This document shows positions 37,961 to 46,801 of a DNA stretch of 64,000 nucleotides, piece after piece. This stretch comes from Myxococcota bacterium. Its GTDB lineage: Bacteria; Myxococcota; XYA12-FULL-58-9; JALHOP01. A model generated the notes under the pieces. That model had not been told where the DNA came from. It made no database searches and saw only the letters and a program-made list of their open reading frames with translations. Each line of letters begins with the position of its first letter. The stretch's first letter is position 1. The stretch spans positions 26,206 through 90,205 of the forward strand of contig JALHOP010000011.1 in assembly GCA_022842935.1 (NCBI GenBank). Direction: 5' to 3'. Made by a program: the position numbers and the translations under genes.

Positions 37961-38793
37961 GACGACAGACGCGTGACGCCATGCCCCTCGATAGACGTGA
38001 CCCGCGTGCCGTTGCTCCACATACCGTGCATGATGCCGGCCATGATGCGAACGCGCAGCCACCGGGGCAGCGTCGACAGCGCGTAGGTAAGGAGCTTGCC
38101 GAGAAATCCTGGGACGAGCGTCCCTGTGCGCCCGAGCGAACCGACGATGGCGTGCGCGATCGCTTCGGCCGAATCGGTCTTGCCCATCACCATGCCGGCG
38201 CGGTGTGCAAAGCCGGTCGCGACCGGCCCAGGGGCACAAGCGAGTACTTTGACCGGGGTGGTCGCGAGCTCGTGCCCGAGCGCCTCGGCGAACGACTGTA
38301 CGAAAGCCTTGCTGGCCGCATAGACCGCGCTATACGGCGCGCCCTGCCAGCCGACGAGCGAGCTGAACAACACGATGGCGCCGCGATTGCGCTCGCAGAA
38401 GCGCCGGGCGAAGCCGTGCGTCATGCCGACCACTGCCCGACAGTTCACGTCGACCATTCCGAGCTCTTCGTCGACATCGCTCGCAACGAAGGGGCCGGCG
38501 CGCCCGTAGCCAGCGGCGGCGACCAACAGGCCCACGTCGTGGTCCGCGGTGGCGTTCAATAGATGCGTAGCCGCTTGCGGCTGCGCGAGATCGATCGAGA
38601 GCGTCGTGCAGCGTACGCCGTAACGACTACGCAGCTCGCTCGCGAGCTGATCGAGGGCGACGAGACGGCGAGCAACCAAGACGAGGTCGAAGCCTGCTTT
38701 CGCGAGCTCGATAGCCGTGGCGCGACCAATGCCGTCTGACGCGCCAGTGACCACCGCACAACGACCAAATCGCTCGACGATGGGGGCACTCAT
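37957..38793 (-). CDS. Short-chain dehydrogenase/reductase
   Basis: A 278-residue classical SDR. The nucleotide-binding motif is TGASDGIG (after RCAVVV-like strand), with 'LVARR' downstream favouring NADP(H). The catalytic triad is Ser in 'VLFSSLVGW', Tyr and Lys in 'YAASK', and the usual Asn-containing motif reads AAAGYG. The start ATG 38793 follows an AAAGGA ribosome-binding site by 8 nt, so the in-frame ATG at 38802 is less likely. The C-terminus is hydrophobic (KLLTYALSTLPRWLRVRIMAGI), which suggests a lipid-like substrate or membrane contact. The stop overlaps the MBL lipoprotein gene. SDR genes are common members of CarH/LitR-controlled light operons. Confidence 0.92.
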   Translation of the reverse strand: MSAPIVERFGRCAVVTGASDGIGRATAIELAKAGFDLVLVARRLVALDQLASELRSRYGVRCTTLSIDLAQPQAATHLLNATADHDVGLLVAAAGYGRAGPFVASDVDEELGMVDVNCRAVVGMTHGFARRFCERNRGAIVLFSSLVGWQGAPYSAVYAASKAFVQSFAEALGHELATTPVKVLACAPGPVATGFAHRAGMVMGKTDSAEAIAHAIVGSLGRTGTLVPGFLGKLLTYALSTLPRWLRVRIMAGIMHGMWSNGTRVTSIEGHGVTRLSS

Positions 38794-38822
38794 GAACCGC
38801 ATCCTTTGAGAGTGACATCCCT

Positions 38823-38839
38823 GGTTGACACTGTCAACC
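38823..38839. promoter_or_regulatory. Perfect 17-bp palindrome upstream of the SDR operon
   Basis: GGTTGACACTGTCAACC is a perfect 8-1-8 inverted repeat 30-46 nt before the SDR start. It overlaps the photolyase stop codon and includes a TTGACA that could serve as a -35 for the SDR operon. It looks like a repressor operator. The cognate regulator cannot be told from sequence. Confidence 0.5.
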
Positions 38840-40456
38840 TCGGGAGTCTGTTGACTGCAGATCAGCAGGGCGGACGGGACGGCGTTCGGCGAGAAGCTCG
38901 CAGACGCGTGTGAAGGTCTGGGCGTCGAGCTCCCTGTCAGCCGCGCTGCGCTTGGCCAGAGCACGCACCGGCTGGCCGATGCGTGGGTTTTTCGCGAGCT
39001 TGTCGGCATGCCGCGCGAGATAAGCCCAATACATCCGCGTGAGCGGACACGTCTTCTTGGGGTCGAAGGCGCACGCGCCGCAGTAGTCGCTCATGCGATG
39101 GATGTAGCCAGCCCCAGAGATGTAGGGCTTGGTCGTCGCGAGGTCGCCAACCCCGTACGTACTCATCGCGAGGACGTTCGGCTCCACCACCCAGTCGTAG
39201 GCATCGACGTAGGCGACCCAGAACCAATCGGTGAGCTCGCGCGGCGAGACATCGAGGAGCTGCGCGATGTTGGAGAGCACCATCAAGCGCGTGATGTGAT
39301 GGCTGTAAGCGTCCCGCCAAACGTCGGCGACCACAGTGTCGAGGCAGGCAAAACCAGAGGGGCGACCCCAATATGCAGCGGGCAGCGGCTGGCATGCGCC
39401 CAGGTGACTCGGCGCTGCGTCGACGTCGGGGGCAGAGCGCCCATGCGGCAAGATACGAAAACCATCGGTCGCAAGATGGACGTGGCGCATGTATTCGCGC
39501 CAGCCGAGAACTTGCCGGATGAAACCCTCTTTGCTGGCGAGCGGCAGCTCCGCGGCGACGACGTCGCGAATGATGGCGCTTGGTAGCAGCCGGTGAAGAT
39601 TGAGCAGACCCGAGATGCACGTGTGAAAAAGGGTGCGCTCATCCCGCGCCATGGCGTCTTCGTAGGGACCGAAGCTCGGCAAACACGCCTCGAGGGCATG
39701 ACGCCACAACTGTTGCGCATCGGCGGCGCTCGCCGGGATCGTCTCGGGGTGCAACTCGCCCGGATGGTCGCCGTAGTCACGCGTCACCAGCTCGCAAACT
39801 TCGTCGGTAATGGCGTCGACCGCGAACTTTGGCAGGGGCGGCGCTGGCGGCGAGCCCCGCCAACGCTCGCGATTTTCGGTGTCGAAGCTGAAGCGCCCAC
39901 CGGTCGGTGTCTTGCCCTCCATGAGGATGCCCGTCGCTCGGCGAACACCGCGATAGAACGCATCCATCCGCCAGGGCGGTTTGGGTCCAGCAAAAGCGCT
40001 GAAGTGCGCCGGGGTCGTAAGCCACCCTTCGTGCGGAACGACCTTCAATAGGTTGTCGTCAACCAGCGGCGCGAGGTCGACACGGAGCTCGCGTTCGGCG
40101 GCTTCCATCATGGTGAGCGGCCCAAGCTCGGCGGCCGCTTCGCGCAGGGCCACCGCGTAGGAACCATCGCTCACCATGTAGCGCACGGCGACGCCGCGCT
40201 CGGCTTGTTCGAGGGCAAAATGGCGAGCAGTGGTCAGCACCGTCGCGAGCTTTTGTTTGTGGTACGGGCGTCGGCCTGCTTTCCAGGGCGCCTCGACCAT
40301 CACGATTCCAGCTTCTGTTGGGGATAGACGCGATAGCGGACCGAATGCGTCGTTGAGCTGGTCGTAGGGGACGTAGAACCAAGTGCGCTTGCCGGAGGCG
40401 GGCTTGGCTTTGGCAAGTGCCAGCGAGAAGGCGGAGCGGGAGCGTTTGTTCGACAT
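38834..40456 (-). CDS. FeS-type bacterial cryptochrome/photolyase
   Basis: A 540-residue protein of the 'deoxyribodipyrimidine photolyase-related' (FeS-BCP/PhrB) family. The N-terminal alpha/beta domain includes PYDQLNDAFGPLS and VMVEAPWK. The C-terminal helical FAD domain holds 'PLASKEGFIRQVLGWREYMR'. Iron-sulfur Cys candidates are the Cys in 'GFACLD', then 88 residues later 'DYCGACAFDPKKTCP'. That 88-residue distance equals the spacing of the first two cluster Cys in Agrobacterium PhrB, but the last Cys is closer (8 rather than 13 residues). Characterised members repair (6-4) photoproducts and use a ribityl-lumazine antenna. That antenna comes from riboflavin synthesis, so nearby ribA is meaningful. 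ATG 40456 has a GGGGG-type ribosome-binding site. Confidence 0.9.
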   Translation of the reverse strand: MSNKRSRSAFSLALAKAKPASGKRTWFYVPYDQLNDAFGPLSRLSPTEAGIVMVEAPWKAGRRPYHKQKLATVLTTARHFALEQAERGVAVRYMVSDGSYAVALREAAAELGPLTMMEAAERELRVDLAPLVDDNLLKVVPHEGWLTTPAHFSAFAGPKPPWRMDAFYRGVRRATGILMEGKTPTGGRFSFDTENRERWRGSPPAPPLPKFAVDAITDEVCELVTRDYGDHPGELHPETIPASAADAQQLWRHALEACLPSFGPYEDAMARDERTLFHTCISGLLNLHRLLPSAIIRDVVAAELPLASKEGFIRQVLGWREYMRHVHLATDGFRILPHGRSAPDVDAAPSHLGACQPLPAAYWGRPSGFACLDTVVADVWRDAYSHHITRLMVLSNIAQLLDVSPRELTDWFWVAYVDAYDWVVEPNVLAMSTYGVGDLATTKPYISGAGYIHRMSDYCGACAFDPKKTCPLTRMYWAYLARHADKLAKNPRIGQPVRALAKRSAADRELDAQTFTRVCELLAERRPVRPADLQSTDSRG

Positions 40457-40468
40457 GTTCGACCCCCG

Positions 40469-40506
40469 CGGACGGGGCCACCCAGAGAGCACGGTGACCC
40501 CGTCCG
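40469..40506 (-). terminator. Hairpin downstream of the fasciclin gene
   Basis: A 9-bp perfect inverted repeat (CGGACGGGG / CCCCGTCCG) that extends with CACC/GGTG inside a 20-nt loop lies between the fasciclin stop and the photolyase start. There is no U-tract. It probably separates transcription of the two genes. Confidence 0.5.
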
Positions 40507-40519
40507 GAGGAAGCCGTCC

Positions 40520-41866
40520 TTAGCTCGGGGGGAGGAGGACGGTGTCGATGACGTGAATGATGCCGTTCTTGGCGATGATGTCGGTGGTCGTGACCGTCAC
40601 GTCGGTGTTGAGCTTGAGCGCACCACCACTCACAGAGAGGTTGAGGACCGCGCCGCTGCTCAGCGTCGTCGCGGTGGGCGTACCCGAGGCAGCCACACCG
40701 AGCGCCGCGTTGGCATCCACCTGCGAGCCAAGCACGTGGTAGAGCAACACGCCGCTCAGACCTTCGAGGTTCGGGAGCTCGAGCGCTTCGAATGCGGCGT
40801 TCGTCGGCGCGAAGACCGTGAAGCCAGCTCCACCGTTATTGCCCTGCAGTGTCTCACCGAGGTCGTTGGCGACCGCAGCGGCGACAAGAGTCGAGAAGCC
40901 CGCGGCCGTCGCGACTTCGACGATGTTGCCGGGAACAGAGAGGACCTTGTCGATGACATGGATGACGCCGTTGCTCACCTCGATATCGGTGAAGAGCACG
41001 TTGGCGTCGTTGACCTGAACGCCAGCGGCGGTGACGGTCGCTTTGACGCGCGTTCCGATGAGCGTTGGCACCGTGGTAATGCCACGGCCGCGGACGTTCG
41101 ACGCGGTGACGATCTCGGTCGACGACAGCGCGTCAGCGATGACGTGATACTGCAGCAGCTCTTGGAGAGCCGGGCGGCTGGCTGGCTGGAGAAGGCCGTC
41201 GAGTGCCCCCGCGGGAAGAGCTGCGAAGGCGGGATTGGTCGGCGCAAACACCGTGATGCTCGGCGAGGTCGACAGAGCAGTCGCAAGCTCAGCGGCGACA
41301 ACCGCGTCGCGCAGAGTCGAAAGGCGCGGATAGGCGCTGACCGCCTGCACGGCGTTGCCCGGGAACGGGATGGGCAAAAGCACCGAGTCGATGGCGTGAA
41401 TGACGCCGTTGCTCGCGTCGATGTCCGCGATAGAGACCTGGGTCACCCCGTTGACGATGACGGAGCTGCCCTCGAGATCGAGACGCAGCGTGCTACCCTC
41501 GACAGTGGTCGGAGTGGCGCCGTCGGTGATCGCAGCCGCTTTCACCTCGCTGCCAGCGATCACGTGGTACTGAAGAATGCTGCGCAGTGTTGCGGCGTCG
41601 AGGCTCGCCAACGTACCGGCCGGGAGACGCTCGAAGGCCTCGTTGGTCGGCGCAAAGACGGTGAACTGGCCTTCCTGGGCCAGCGTCGCATCGAGGCCCG
41701 TCGACTGAAGCGCTGCGACCAGGGTCGAGAAGCGTGCGTCCGCCGAGGCGAGCGCTGTGATGGTTTGCGGTGTGCTGTCGTCGATGTCGTCGTCTTCATC
41801 ACCGCACGCTACGGCGCCGAAGAGCAGCGCTGTCGCGAGCATGAATTGTTTGATGGGATATCGCAT
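40520..41866 (-). CDS. Lipoprotein with three FAS1 (fasciclin) domains
   Basis: A 448-residue protein with a lipoprotein signal (LATALLFGAVAC, Cys21) and an acidic linker (GDEDDDIDD). Three FAS1 domains follow at about residues 35-165, 165-310 and 315-448. Each has the H1 motif 'FTVFAPTNxAFxxL' (also ITVFAPTNPAFAAL) and the H2-like end 'NGVIHxIDxVLLP', with YHVI/YHVL in between. ATG 41866 is supported by an AGGGGGA ribosome-binding site 8 nt upstream. FAS1 domains mediate adhesion and are common in surface proteins of predatory and biofilm bacteria. It lies next to the photolyase but separated by a hairpin. Confidence 0.93.
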   Translation of the reverse strand: MRYPIKQFMLATALLFGAVACGDEDDDIDDSTPQTITALASADARFSTLVAALQSTGLDATLAQEGQFTVFAPTNEAFERLPAGTLASLDAATLRSILQYHVIAGSEVKAAAITDGATPTTVEGSTLRLDLEGSSVIVNGVTQVSIADIDASNGVIHAIDSVLLPIPFPGNAVQAVSAYPRLSTLRDAVVAAELATALSTSPSITVFAPTNPAFAALPAGALDGLLQPASRPALQELLQYHVIADALSSTEIVTASNVRGRGITTVPTLIGTRVKATVTAAGVQVNDANVLFTDIEVSNGVIHVIDKVLSVPGNIVEVATAAGFSTLVAAAVANDLGETLQGNNGGAGFTVFAPTNAAFEALELPNLEGLSGVLLYHVLGSQVDANAALGVAASGTPTATTLSSGAVLNLSVSGGALKLNTDVTVTTTDIIAKNGIIHVIDTVLLPPS

Positions 41867-42037
41867 TGGGTTGTCCCCCTGGATGGTGTGTGGTGCGCGA
41901 CGTGAATCGCCGCGCCAGCGACATGAGCAACCCGCGTGCCATGCGCCAAAGGCGCTTAAGGGGGCTCGCCGAGCGGGACCTGTAAAGCGGTTGCGACAGG
42001 TGGACTGATTCAGGCTGTCAAGCCGACGTGACAGATC

Positions 42038-42640
42038 TCAAGGCGGGGTCACCGTGCGCGGCTCAGGCTCGCTGTCGCGCGTGAGCAACAAGACCGTCGT
42101 GAGCACCGCTGCAACGCCCACCACACCTGCGGCGATGACCATCGGCCGGCGATACCAAGGCGGTGCGGGTGCATAAAGACGAGCGAAACGCTGAGCGGTG
42201 TCGCGCAGGCTACGGGCTAAGCGCGCGTCGTCGGTGTCTTCGATGACGGACTGGATGGTGTGGTCCATGGCGCCCAGGCCGACGTCGACGCTCTGGAGGC
42301 GCAGCAGGGTGGTCGGTCCAAGTCGCGCAAGGCGCGTGACCACCAGCGTGTCGAAGCCGCGCTCTTCGCCTAGCCGCGTGAGGCAAGCGATGTCTTCGGC
42401 GCACTCGGGCGTTGGCGCCTCGCTGAGCGCTTCGACCTTACGGCCTTCGCCGCTCAGGGCATCACGGAGCTCGCCTTGCAACAGCTCGGCATCGAAAGGC
42501 TCCCCGGCAAGCCAGACTGGCGGCGCGACAGCGAAGGCGCTCGGCACGCGTTCGGGGGCGGGTCCATGGGCGCAAGCCACCGCCAAGGCGGTGGAGAGCG
42601 CCGTCCCTACTTGCCAAGCTGTGCTGCTTCGACGATGCAT
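42038..42640 (-). CDS. Probable lipoprotein with C-terminal membrane segment
   Basis: A 200-residue protein, not recognised. It has a lipoprotein-type signal (ALSTALAVAC, Cys23), a middle alpha/beta region (FDTLVVTRLARLGPTTLLRLQSVDVG, with a CAEDIAC pair) and a single C-terminal membrane helix (PMVIAAGVVGVAAVLTTVLLL). The Leu-rich 'ELLQGELRDALSGEGRKVEAL...CLTRLGEERGFDTLV' segment looks like the TolB-N/FlgO-type fold used to read component levels, but this is a weak match. It is divergent from the sigma-54 activator gene by 38 nt, so they may share control. Confidence 0.6.
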   Translation of the reverse strand: MHRRSSTAWQVGTALSTALAVACAHGPAPERVPSAFAVAPPVWLAGEPFDAELLQGELRDALSGEGRKVEALSEAPTPECAEDIACLTRLGEERGFDTLVVTRLARLGPTTLLRLQSVDVGLGAMDHTIQSVIEDTDDARLARSLRDTAQRFARLYAPAPPWYRRPMVIAAGVVGVAAVLTTVLLLTRDSEPEPRTVTPP

Positions 42641-42678
42641 TTCGGCCAGTACCGCGGACGCGGTAGCGACGAATTACC

Positions 42679-44025
42679 ATGAGCGTAAGCGACACGAAAC
42701 CCAGTGCGACGGCCACCCGCGTTCTCCAGCGCGAGCGCGCCGAGGTGTGGACGCACCGCAAGATGCGCGTCGTCCTGGAAGGCGCAACACCCGAGCTCGG
42801 CGCGGAGCTCGGGGCGGCACGAACCCGCATTGGAACCGCGGAGGACAACGAGCTACGCGTCGACGATGCGAGCGTGAGCGCTCACCACTGCGAGATCGTG
42901 CTCGATCCGCGCGGCGCCCAGGTTCGTGATCTGGGCAGCACCAACGGCACCTTTGTCGACGGCGTCAGGGTCGAACGCGCATACCTTGGCACGGGCTCGC
43001 TCATCGAGGTGGGCAAGACGCGCCTGGTCCTCGTGACCGACGCCGACGAAGTGTCGCTCGCGCTATCGCAACGCACCAACTTCGGGAGCCTCCTCGGCCA
43101 TAGCCCCAAGATGCGCGCCGCCTTCGGGTTGCTCGAGCAAGCCGCCAAAACCGAGGCGACGGTGCTCATCCTCGGCGAGTCGGGCACGGGGAAAGAGCTC
43201 GCGGCGCGAGGTCTTCACGAGGCATCTCCCCGACGGGATCACCCCTACATCGTCTTCGACTGCGGAGCCGCTTCGCCATCGCTCATCGAGAGCGCCCTCT
43301 TCGGCCATGCGCGCGGCGCCTTTACAGGCGCGACCGAAGCGCGGCCAGGGGTGTTCGAACAAGCTGATGGCGGCACCCTCGTGCTCGATGAGATTGGCGA
43401 GCTGCCCCTCGACCTGCAGCCAAAGCTCCTCCGCGTGCTCGAGTCACGCAGCGCGCGCCGGCTCGGCGAGAGCACCGAGCGGCGTTTCGACGTGCGCTTC
43501 GTCGCGAGCACCAACCGCAATCTTCTCGCCGAGGTGAAGGCACAGCGCTTTCGCGGCGACCTGTACTATCGCCTGTCGGTCATTACGGTGACCTTGCCGC
43601 CGCTACGCGAGCGCCTCGAAGAGCTTCCGCGTTTGGTCGCGCAGTTCGCGCGTCAACTCGGAGGCGAAAAAGGCGCCGAGATCGCGCCACAAGTCTTGCG
43701 GGTCCTCGCGAGCCATGACTGGCCGGGCAACGTCCGCGAGCTGCGCAACGTGGTGGAGCGTCTTGTCACCTTCCCTGGTCTCTCCGCCGACGCAGCAGTG
43801 GGTCGTGCGCCAAGCGAATCCACGCTGGCAGTCCCCGACACCACGTGGGGCCTCGAATTTCACGCGGCGAAAGAGGCCCACATCGAGGCGTTCGAGCGCG
43901 CATATCTCGAGCGGCGTCTCGCCGAGGCGCGCGGCAACGTCTCGGAGGCTGCGCGCACCTCGGGCCTGTCGCGCCAGAGCATCCATCGCCTCATCAACAA
44001 GTACGGCTTGGGCAGCGATGGCTGA
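42679..44025 (+). CDS. FHA-domain sigma-54-dependent transcriptional activator
   Basis: A 448-residue enhancer-binding protein. Residues 30-120 are an FHA domain (TRIGTAEDNELRVDDASVSAHHCEI, LGSTNGTFVDG), which binds phosphothreonine. Residues 135-365 are the AAA+ core: Walker A GESGTGKE, the sigma-54 contact loop GAFTGA, Walker B LVLDEIGELP, and sensor regions VRFVASTNRNL and HDWPGNVRELRNVVERLV. The C-terminus is a Fis-type helix-turn-helix (LAEARGNVSEAARTSGLSRQSIHRLINKYGL). The gene overlaps the kinase gene by 8 nt; the kinase probably phosphorylates the activator or a partner it reads by FHA. Such kinase-FHA activator pairs are characteristic of myxobacterial signalling. Confidence 0.95.
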   Translation: MSVSDTKPSATATRVLQRERAEVWTHRKMRVVLEGATPELGAELGAARTRIGTAEDNELRVDDASVSAHHCEIVLDPRGAQVRDLGSTNGTFVDGVRVERAYLGTGSLIEVGKTRLVLVTDADEVSLALSQRTNFGSLLGHSPKMRAAFGLLEQAAKTEATVLILGESGTGKELAARGLHEASPRRDHPYIVFDCGAASPSLIESALFGHARGAFTGATEARPGVFEQADGGTLVLDEIGELPLDLQPKLLRVLESRSARRLGESTERRFDVRFVASTNRNLLAEVKAQRFRGDLYYRLSVITVTLPPLRERLEELPRLVAQFARQLGGEKGAEIAPQVLRVLASHDWPGNVRELRNVVERLVTFPGLSADAAVGRAPSESTLAVPDTTWGLEFHAAKEAHIEAFERAYLERRLAEARGNVSEAARTSGLSRQSIHRLINKYGLGSDG

Positions 44026-45562
44026 GGCGAGCTTCGGCGACTACCGCGATCTCGTGCGGATCGCGGTCGGTGGTAGCGCCGAGGTGTTCGCGGCGCGTGA
44101 GAGCCGAAGCGGTGCACGTGTCGCGCTGAAGGTGGTGTTGCCTGGCGCGCGGCACGCCTTGGAGGAGGGCTTCGCCGAAGAGGCGCGCGTCCAGGAACGC
44201 CTGCGCCATCCGAACCTCGTGCGCGTGCTGGGTCACGGTGTCGCGCAAGGACGGCCGTATCTGAGCCTCGAGCTCATCGAGGGACCGTCTCTCGCGACGC
44301 TGCTGGCCCGGGGACGCTTGACCGCAGGCACGGCCCTGCATATCGCGCTTGGGGTTCTCGAAGCGCTCAAGGTGGTGCACGAAGCACGCGACGCGGATGG
44401 AACGCCGCTCGAGATCGTCCACCGTGATGTGACGCCGCAGAACATCATGTTTCAGCGCGATGGAACCGTGAAGCTCGGCGACTTCGGCATCGCCCGCTCG
44501 CGCATCGCGGCGCGCACGCGTACGGGGATGATCAAGGGCAAGCTCGGCTATCTCGCCCCCGAACAGGTCACCCAGAGCACCATCGATGCACGCACCGACC
44601 TCTACCAAGTGGGCTTGGTGCTCTTCGAAATGTTGTGCGGCGTCCCCTATTTCGACGGCATGAGCGAGCTCGATCTCTTGCGGGCCGCCGAAGCACCGGT
44701 GTCGAAGCGCCCCTCCGACTTCGGCGCGCCAGATGTGACCGACGCGCTCGTGCAACGCGCGCTCATGCGCTTTCCCGAAGAACGTTATGCGTCGGCGGCC
44801 GCTTTCGCGGATGCAATACGTCGGGTCGCCGCCACCATCGAGCCGCCGAACCTCGACGCTCTCCGTGTTCCGGGCGAGACGTTGCTGTCGGCGCCGACCC
44901 CTCGGAGGGCGAGGGTTGGGCTGGCCTTTGGCCTCGTTGGCGGGCTCGTGCTCACAGCGCTCGCAATCGCCACCGTGATCGAACGCGGCGAGCCCACTCC
45001 CGCGCGCACGGAAGCGGCTGCAGACAACGCGCCCGCGCCTGGACCTGCCGCCATCGCGCCCGAGACACCCGCGCCGCTCGAGACCACGGCAGCGCCGACG
45101 ACGGTCATTACGCCGCCACCTGTGCCATCGCGAAAATCCCGTGGCCCCAAGCGCGAGACGCCACCGGCCGTGGCCCCGCCATCGCCGGAACCGGCTCCCG
45201 CCCCGGTACCGGCACCAGTCAACCAGCCACCGACCGATAGTCTCGCACCGTGCCTCACGCGCTTGGAGGCGCGCGATATTGCGGTGGCCGATCTTCCCGA
45301 GACGCTCAAACGTGAGCTCAAAAATCCCGCGAGTGACAAACAACTTCTTTGCGCCAAGCTCGATGCCGTCACCATCGACCGCCCGCTCGTCGAGCGGAGG
45401 CTTGCGCGCATCCAAGCGGCCATCGACCGGCTCGATGCGAACGATGAGCGTCGGCCTGGGCTCAAAGGTATAGCGCGCGACACCCTGCAAACGCTGCTCG
45501 ATGGAAACGTCGCGCGCACCAACGACAAGTTACGCGAGCTCGAGCAGATGCTCGGTCGTTAG
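44018..45562 (+). CDS. Membrane-anchored Ser/Thr protein kinase
   Basis: A 514-residue protein starting at ATG 44018, which overlaps the activator gene. The kinase domain (1-280) has a glycine-loop variant 'IAVGGSAEVFAA', the catalytic Lys in 'VALKVV', the catalytic loop 'HRDVTPQN', DFG and the APE-type 'YLAPEQ'. A membrane helix (VGLAFGLVGGLVLTALAIATV, around 305-325) follows, then a Pro/Ala-rich linker, then an extracytoplasmic ~100-residue helical domain (LEARDIAVADLPETLKRELK). The linker and outer domain suggest signal input from the envelope, and the overlap with the FHA activator suggests a direct output. Confidence 0.95.
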   Translation: MAEASFGDYRDLVRIAVGGSAEVFAARESRSGARVALKVVLPGARHALEEGFAEEARVQERLRHPNLVRVLGHGVAQGRPYLSLELIEGPSLATLLARGRLTAGTALHIALGVLEALKVVHEARDADGTPLEIVHRDVTPQNIMFQRDGTVKLGDFGIARSRIAARTRTGMIKGKLGYLAPEQVTQSTIDARTDLYQVGLVLFEMLCGVPYFDGMSELDLLRAAEAPVSKRPSDFGAPDVTDALVQRALMRFPEERYASAAAFADAIRRVAATIEPPNLDALRVPGETLLSAPTPRRARVGLAFGLVGGLVLTALAIATVIERGEPTPARTEAAADNAPAPGPAAIAPETPAPLETTAAPTTVITPPPVPSRKSRGPKRETPPAVAPPSPEPAPAPVPAPVNQPPTDSLAPCLTRLEARDIAVADLPETLKRELKNPASDKQLLCAKLDAVTIDRPLVERRLARIQAAIDRLDANDERRPGLKGIARDTLQTLLDGNVARTNDKLRELEQMLGR

Positions 45563-45566
45563 CTGC

Positions 45567-46622
45567 CTAGCGAACCGAGTCGCACACACCGGTCGCCTGG
45601 TTGCACAGGCTATCGCTCGGGCAGTCTTCGGTGCCGCCATACAGCCTACAGTCGACGACACAAGCGGCGCTGTCACCGTCGCAGACAAAGCCGTTCGCGC
45701 AGACATCGCCCGCGCAGTCGTGGAGCAGACACAACCCTTCTTCGCAGCGAAGGCGCCCCCCGCGGAAGTCCGGACACTCGAGGGCCGCGCCGCTCTCGTG
45801 GCACCACCGGTAGGGGTAACTCGTGCATGCCCCATCGTCGACGACGCTGAAGCTCGTGACGAAGTGTTGCGCCCCGCCAATACCTGGATCCTGGTCGAGT
45901 GGCATGCCCTCGGTGTCGAGGACCTCGCTCGTGACCCGAACACGATAGGTATCGACCTCGGGAGTAATGACGGCATAGGCGACGCGAATGACTGGCCCTT
46001 CTGCCGAGGCGGTCGCGGGCAACGGTCCGCTGTAGCCGTCGCGCTCCACAATGACTGAAACACCGCCGACGACTGTCCGTGGGTCGATGTTCTTGGAGAG
46101 CACGAGCAACGCGGTGCCGCTACGACACGTCGCTTCGCCGGAGCGTGGGTAGATTTCGTTCACCCGGGGAGGCAGGTACTGCGCCTTCAGGTTGAACTGC
46201 ACGGGAACCTGTCGGCGCTCGCCCGGCACGAAGCTCACACTGCGCACGCCACCTGCGGCGATGTGACGGCCGCTCGCGTCGATACCGACGACGCGCAGGT
46301 CGATGGGACCATCGGGCAGGCCGCCGCGCTCGATGCGAACCTCGGGCAAACGCGCACCGTCGAGACCGAGGCCGATCACCAGCTCGAACGGCGCGTCCGC
46401 GTCGACGTTTTGAATGCTGAAGCCCGAGGTCGTGATTGCTGCGCCGGCATCGTACAGGCCGTCGTCCGAGTCGACTTCGACCTGGACGCGCGTCAGCGCC
46501 GTCGTCAACATGGACTCGCTGTTCAGGTTGAGATCAGCGACCAACGCGACATCGAGGGCCGTTTCGACGTCCCCGGAGCACCCCACGAGCGCGCAGACGG
46601 CGAGAGCAATGGTACGACGCAT
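45567..46622 (-). CDS. Cys-rich lipoprotein of unknown function
   Basis: A 351-residue protein from ATG 46622 (an upstream in-frame extension lacks any signal sequence). It has a lipoprotein signal (IALAVCALVGC) and then two or three Ig-like beta domains (residues 25-270), including IEVRIERGGLPDGPIDLRV and PPRVNEIYPRSGEATC. The last 80 residues are Cys-rich (CHESGAALECPDFRGGRLRCEEGLCLLHDC...CDGDSAACVVDC) with a repeated C-x-x-x-x-C spacing, as in the knottin-like tails of myxobacterial surface lipoproteins. It is probably an outer-membrane lipoprotein; the gene is convergent with the kinase by 4 nt. Confidence 0.75.
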   Translation of the reverse strand: MRRTIALAVCALVGCSGDVETALDVALVADLNLNSESMLTTALTRVQVEVDSDDGLYDAGAAITTSGFSIQNVDADAPFELVIGLGLDGARLPEVRIERGGLPDGPIDLRVVGIDASGRHIAAGGVRSVSFVPGERRQVPVQFNLKAQYLPPRVNEIYPRSGEATCRSGTALLVLSKNIDPRTVVGGVSVIVERDGYSGPLPATASAEGPVIRVAYAVITPEVDTYRVRVTSEVLDTEGMPLDQDPGIGGAQHFVTSFSVVDDGACTSYPYRWCHESGAALECPDFRGGRLRCEEGLCLLHDCAGDVCANGFVCDGDSAACVVDCRLYGGTEDCPSDSLCNQATGVCDSVR

Positions 46623-46764
46623 CAGGCATTGAGGATAGCAAAGCGCGGGCCAGCGTAAAGGGCCCGTTTGCGGGCTTTTTGTGCTGCTGAGTGTCAAACG
46701 GGCGCGACAGTTGAGCGGCGGGCTGTCGCAACGATGCGTCAGCTAGCCGCACTGCGACGCGCGC

Positions 46765-46800
46765 TGAGGGCCACGCCCCTATGCCGCGCGAGGGCCCTCA
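46765..46800 (-). terminator. Hairpin after the TetR gene
   Basis: An 8-bp inverted repeat (TGAGGGCC / GGCCCTCA) with a 20-nt loop begins 1 nt after the TetR stop on the minus strand. No U-tract follows. A second small GCCCG-TTTG-CGGGC hairpin lies about 90 nt further on. Confidence 0.5.
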
Positions 46801-46801
46801 A

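Noticed and set aside
46662..46680. GCCCG-TTTG-CGGGC hairpin plus T5
   Set aside because: It looks like a plus-strand terminator but no plus-strand gene ends nearby; the nearest is 1.1 kb upstream. On the minus strand it has no U-tract.
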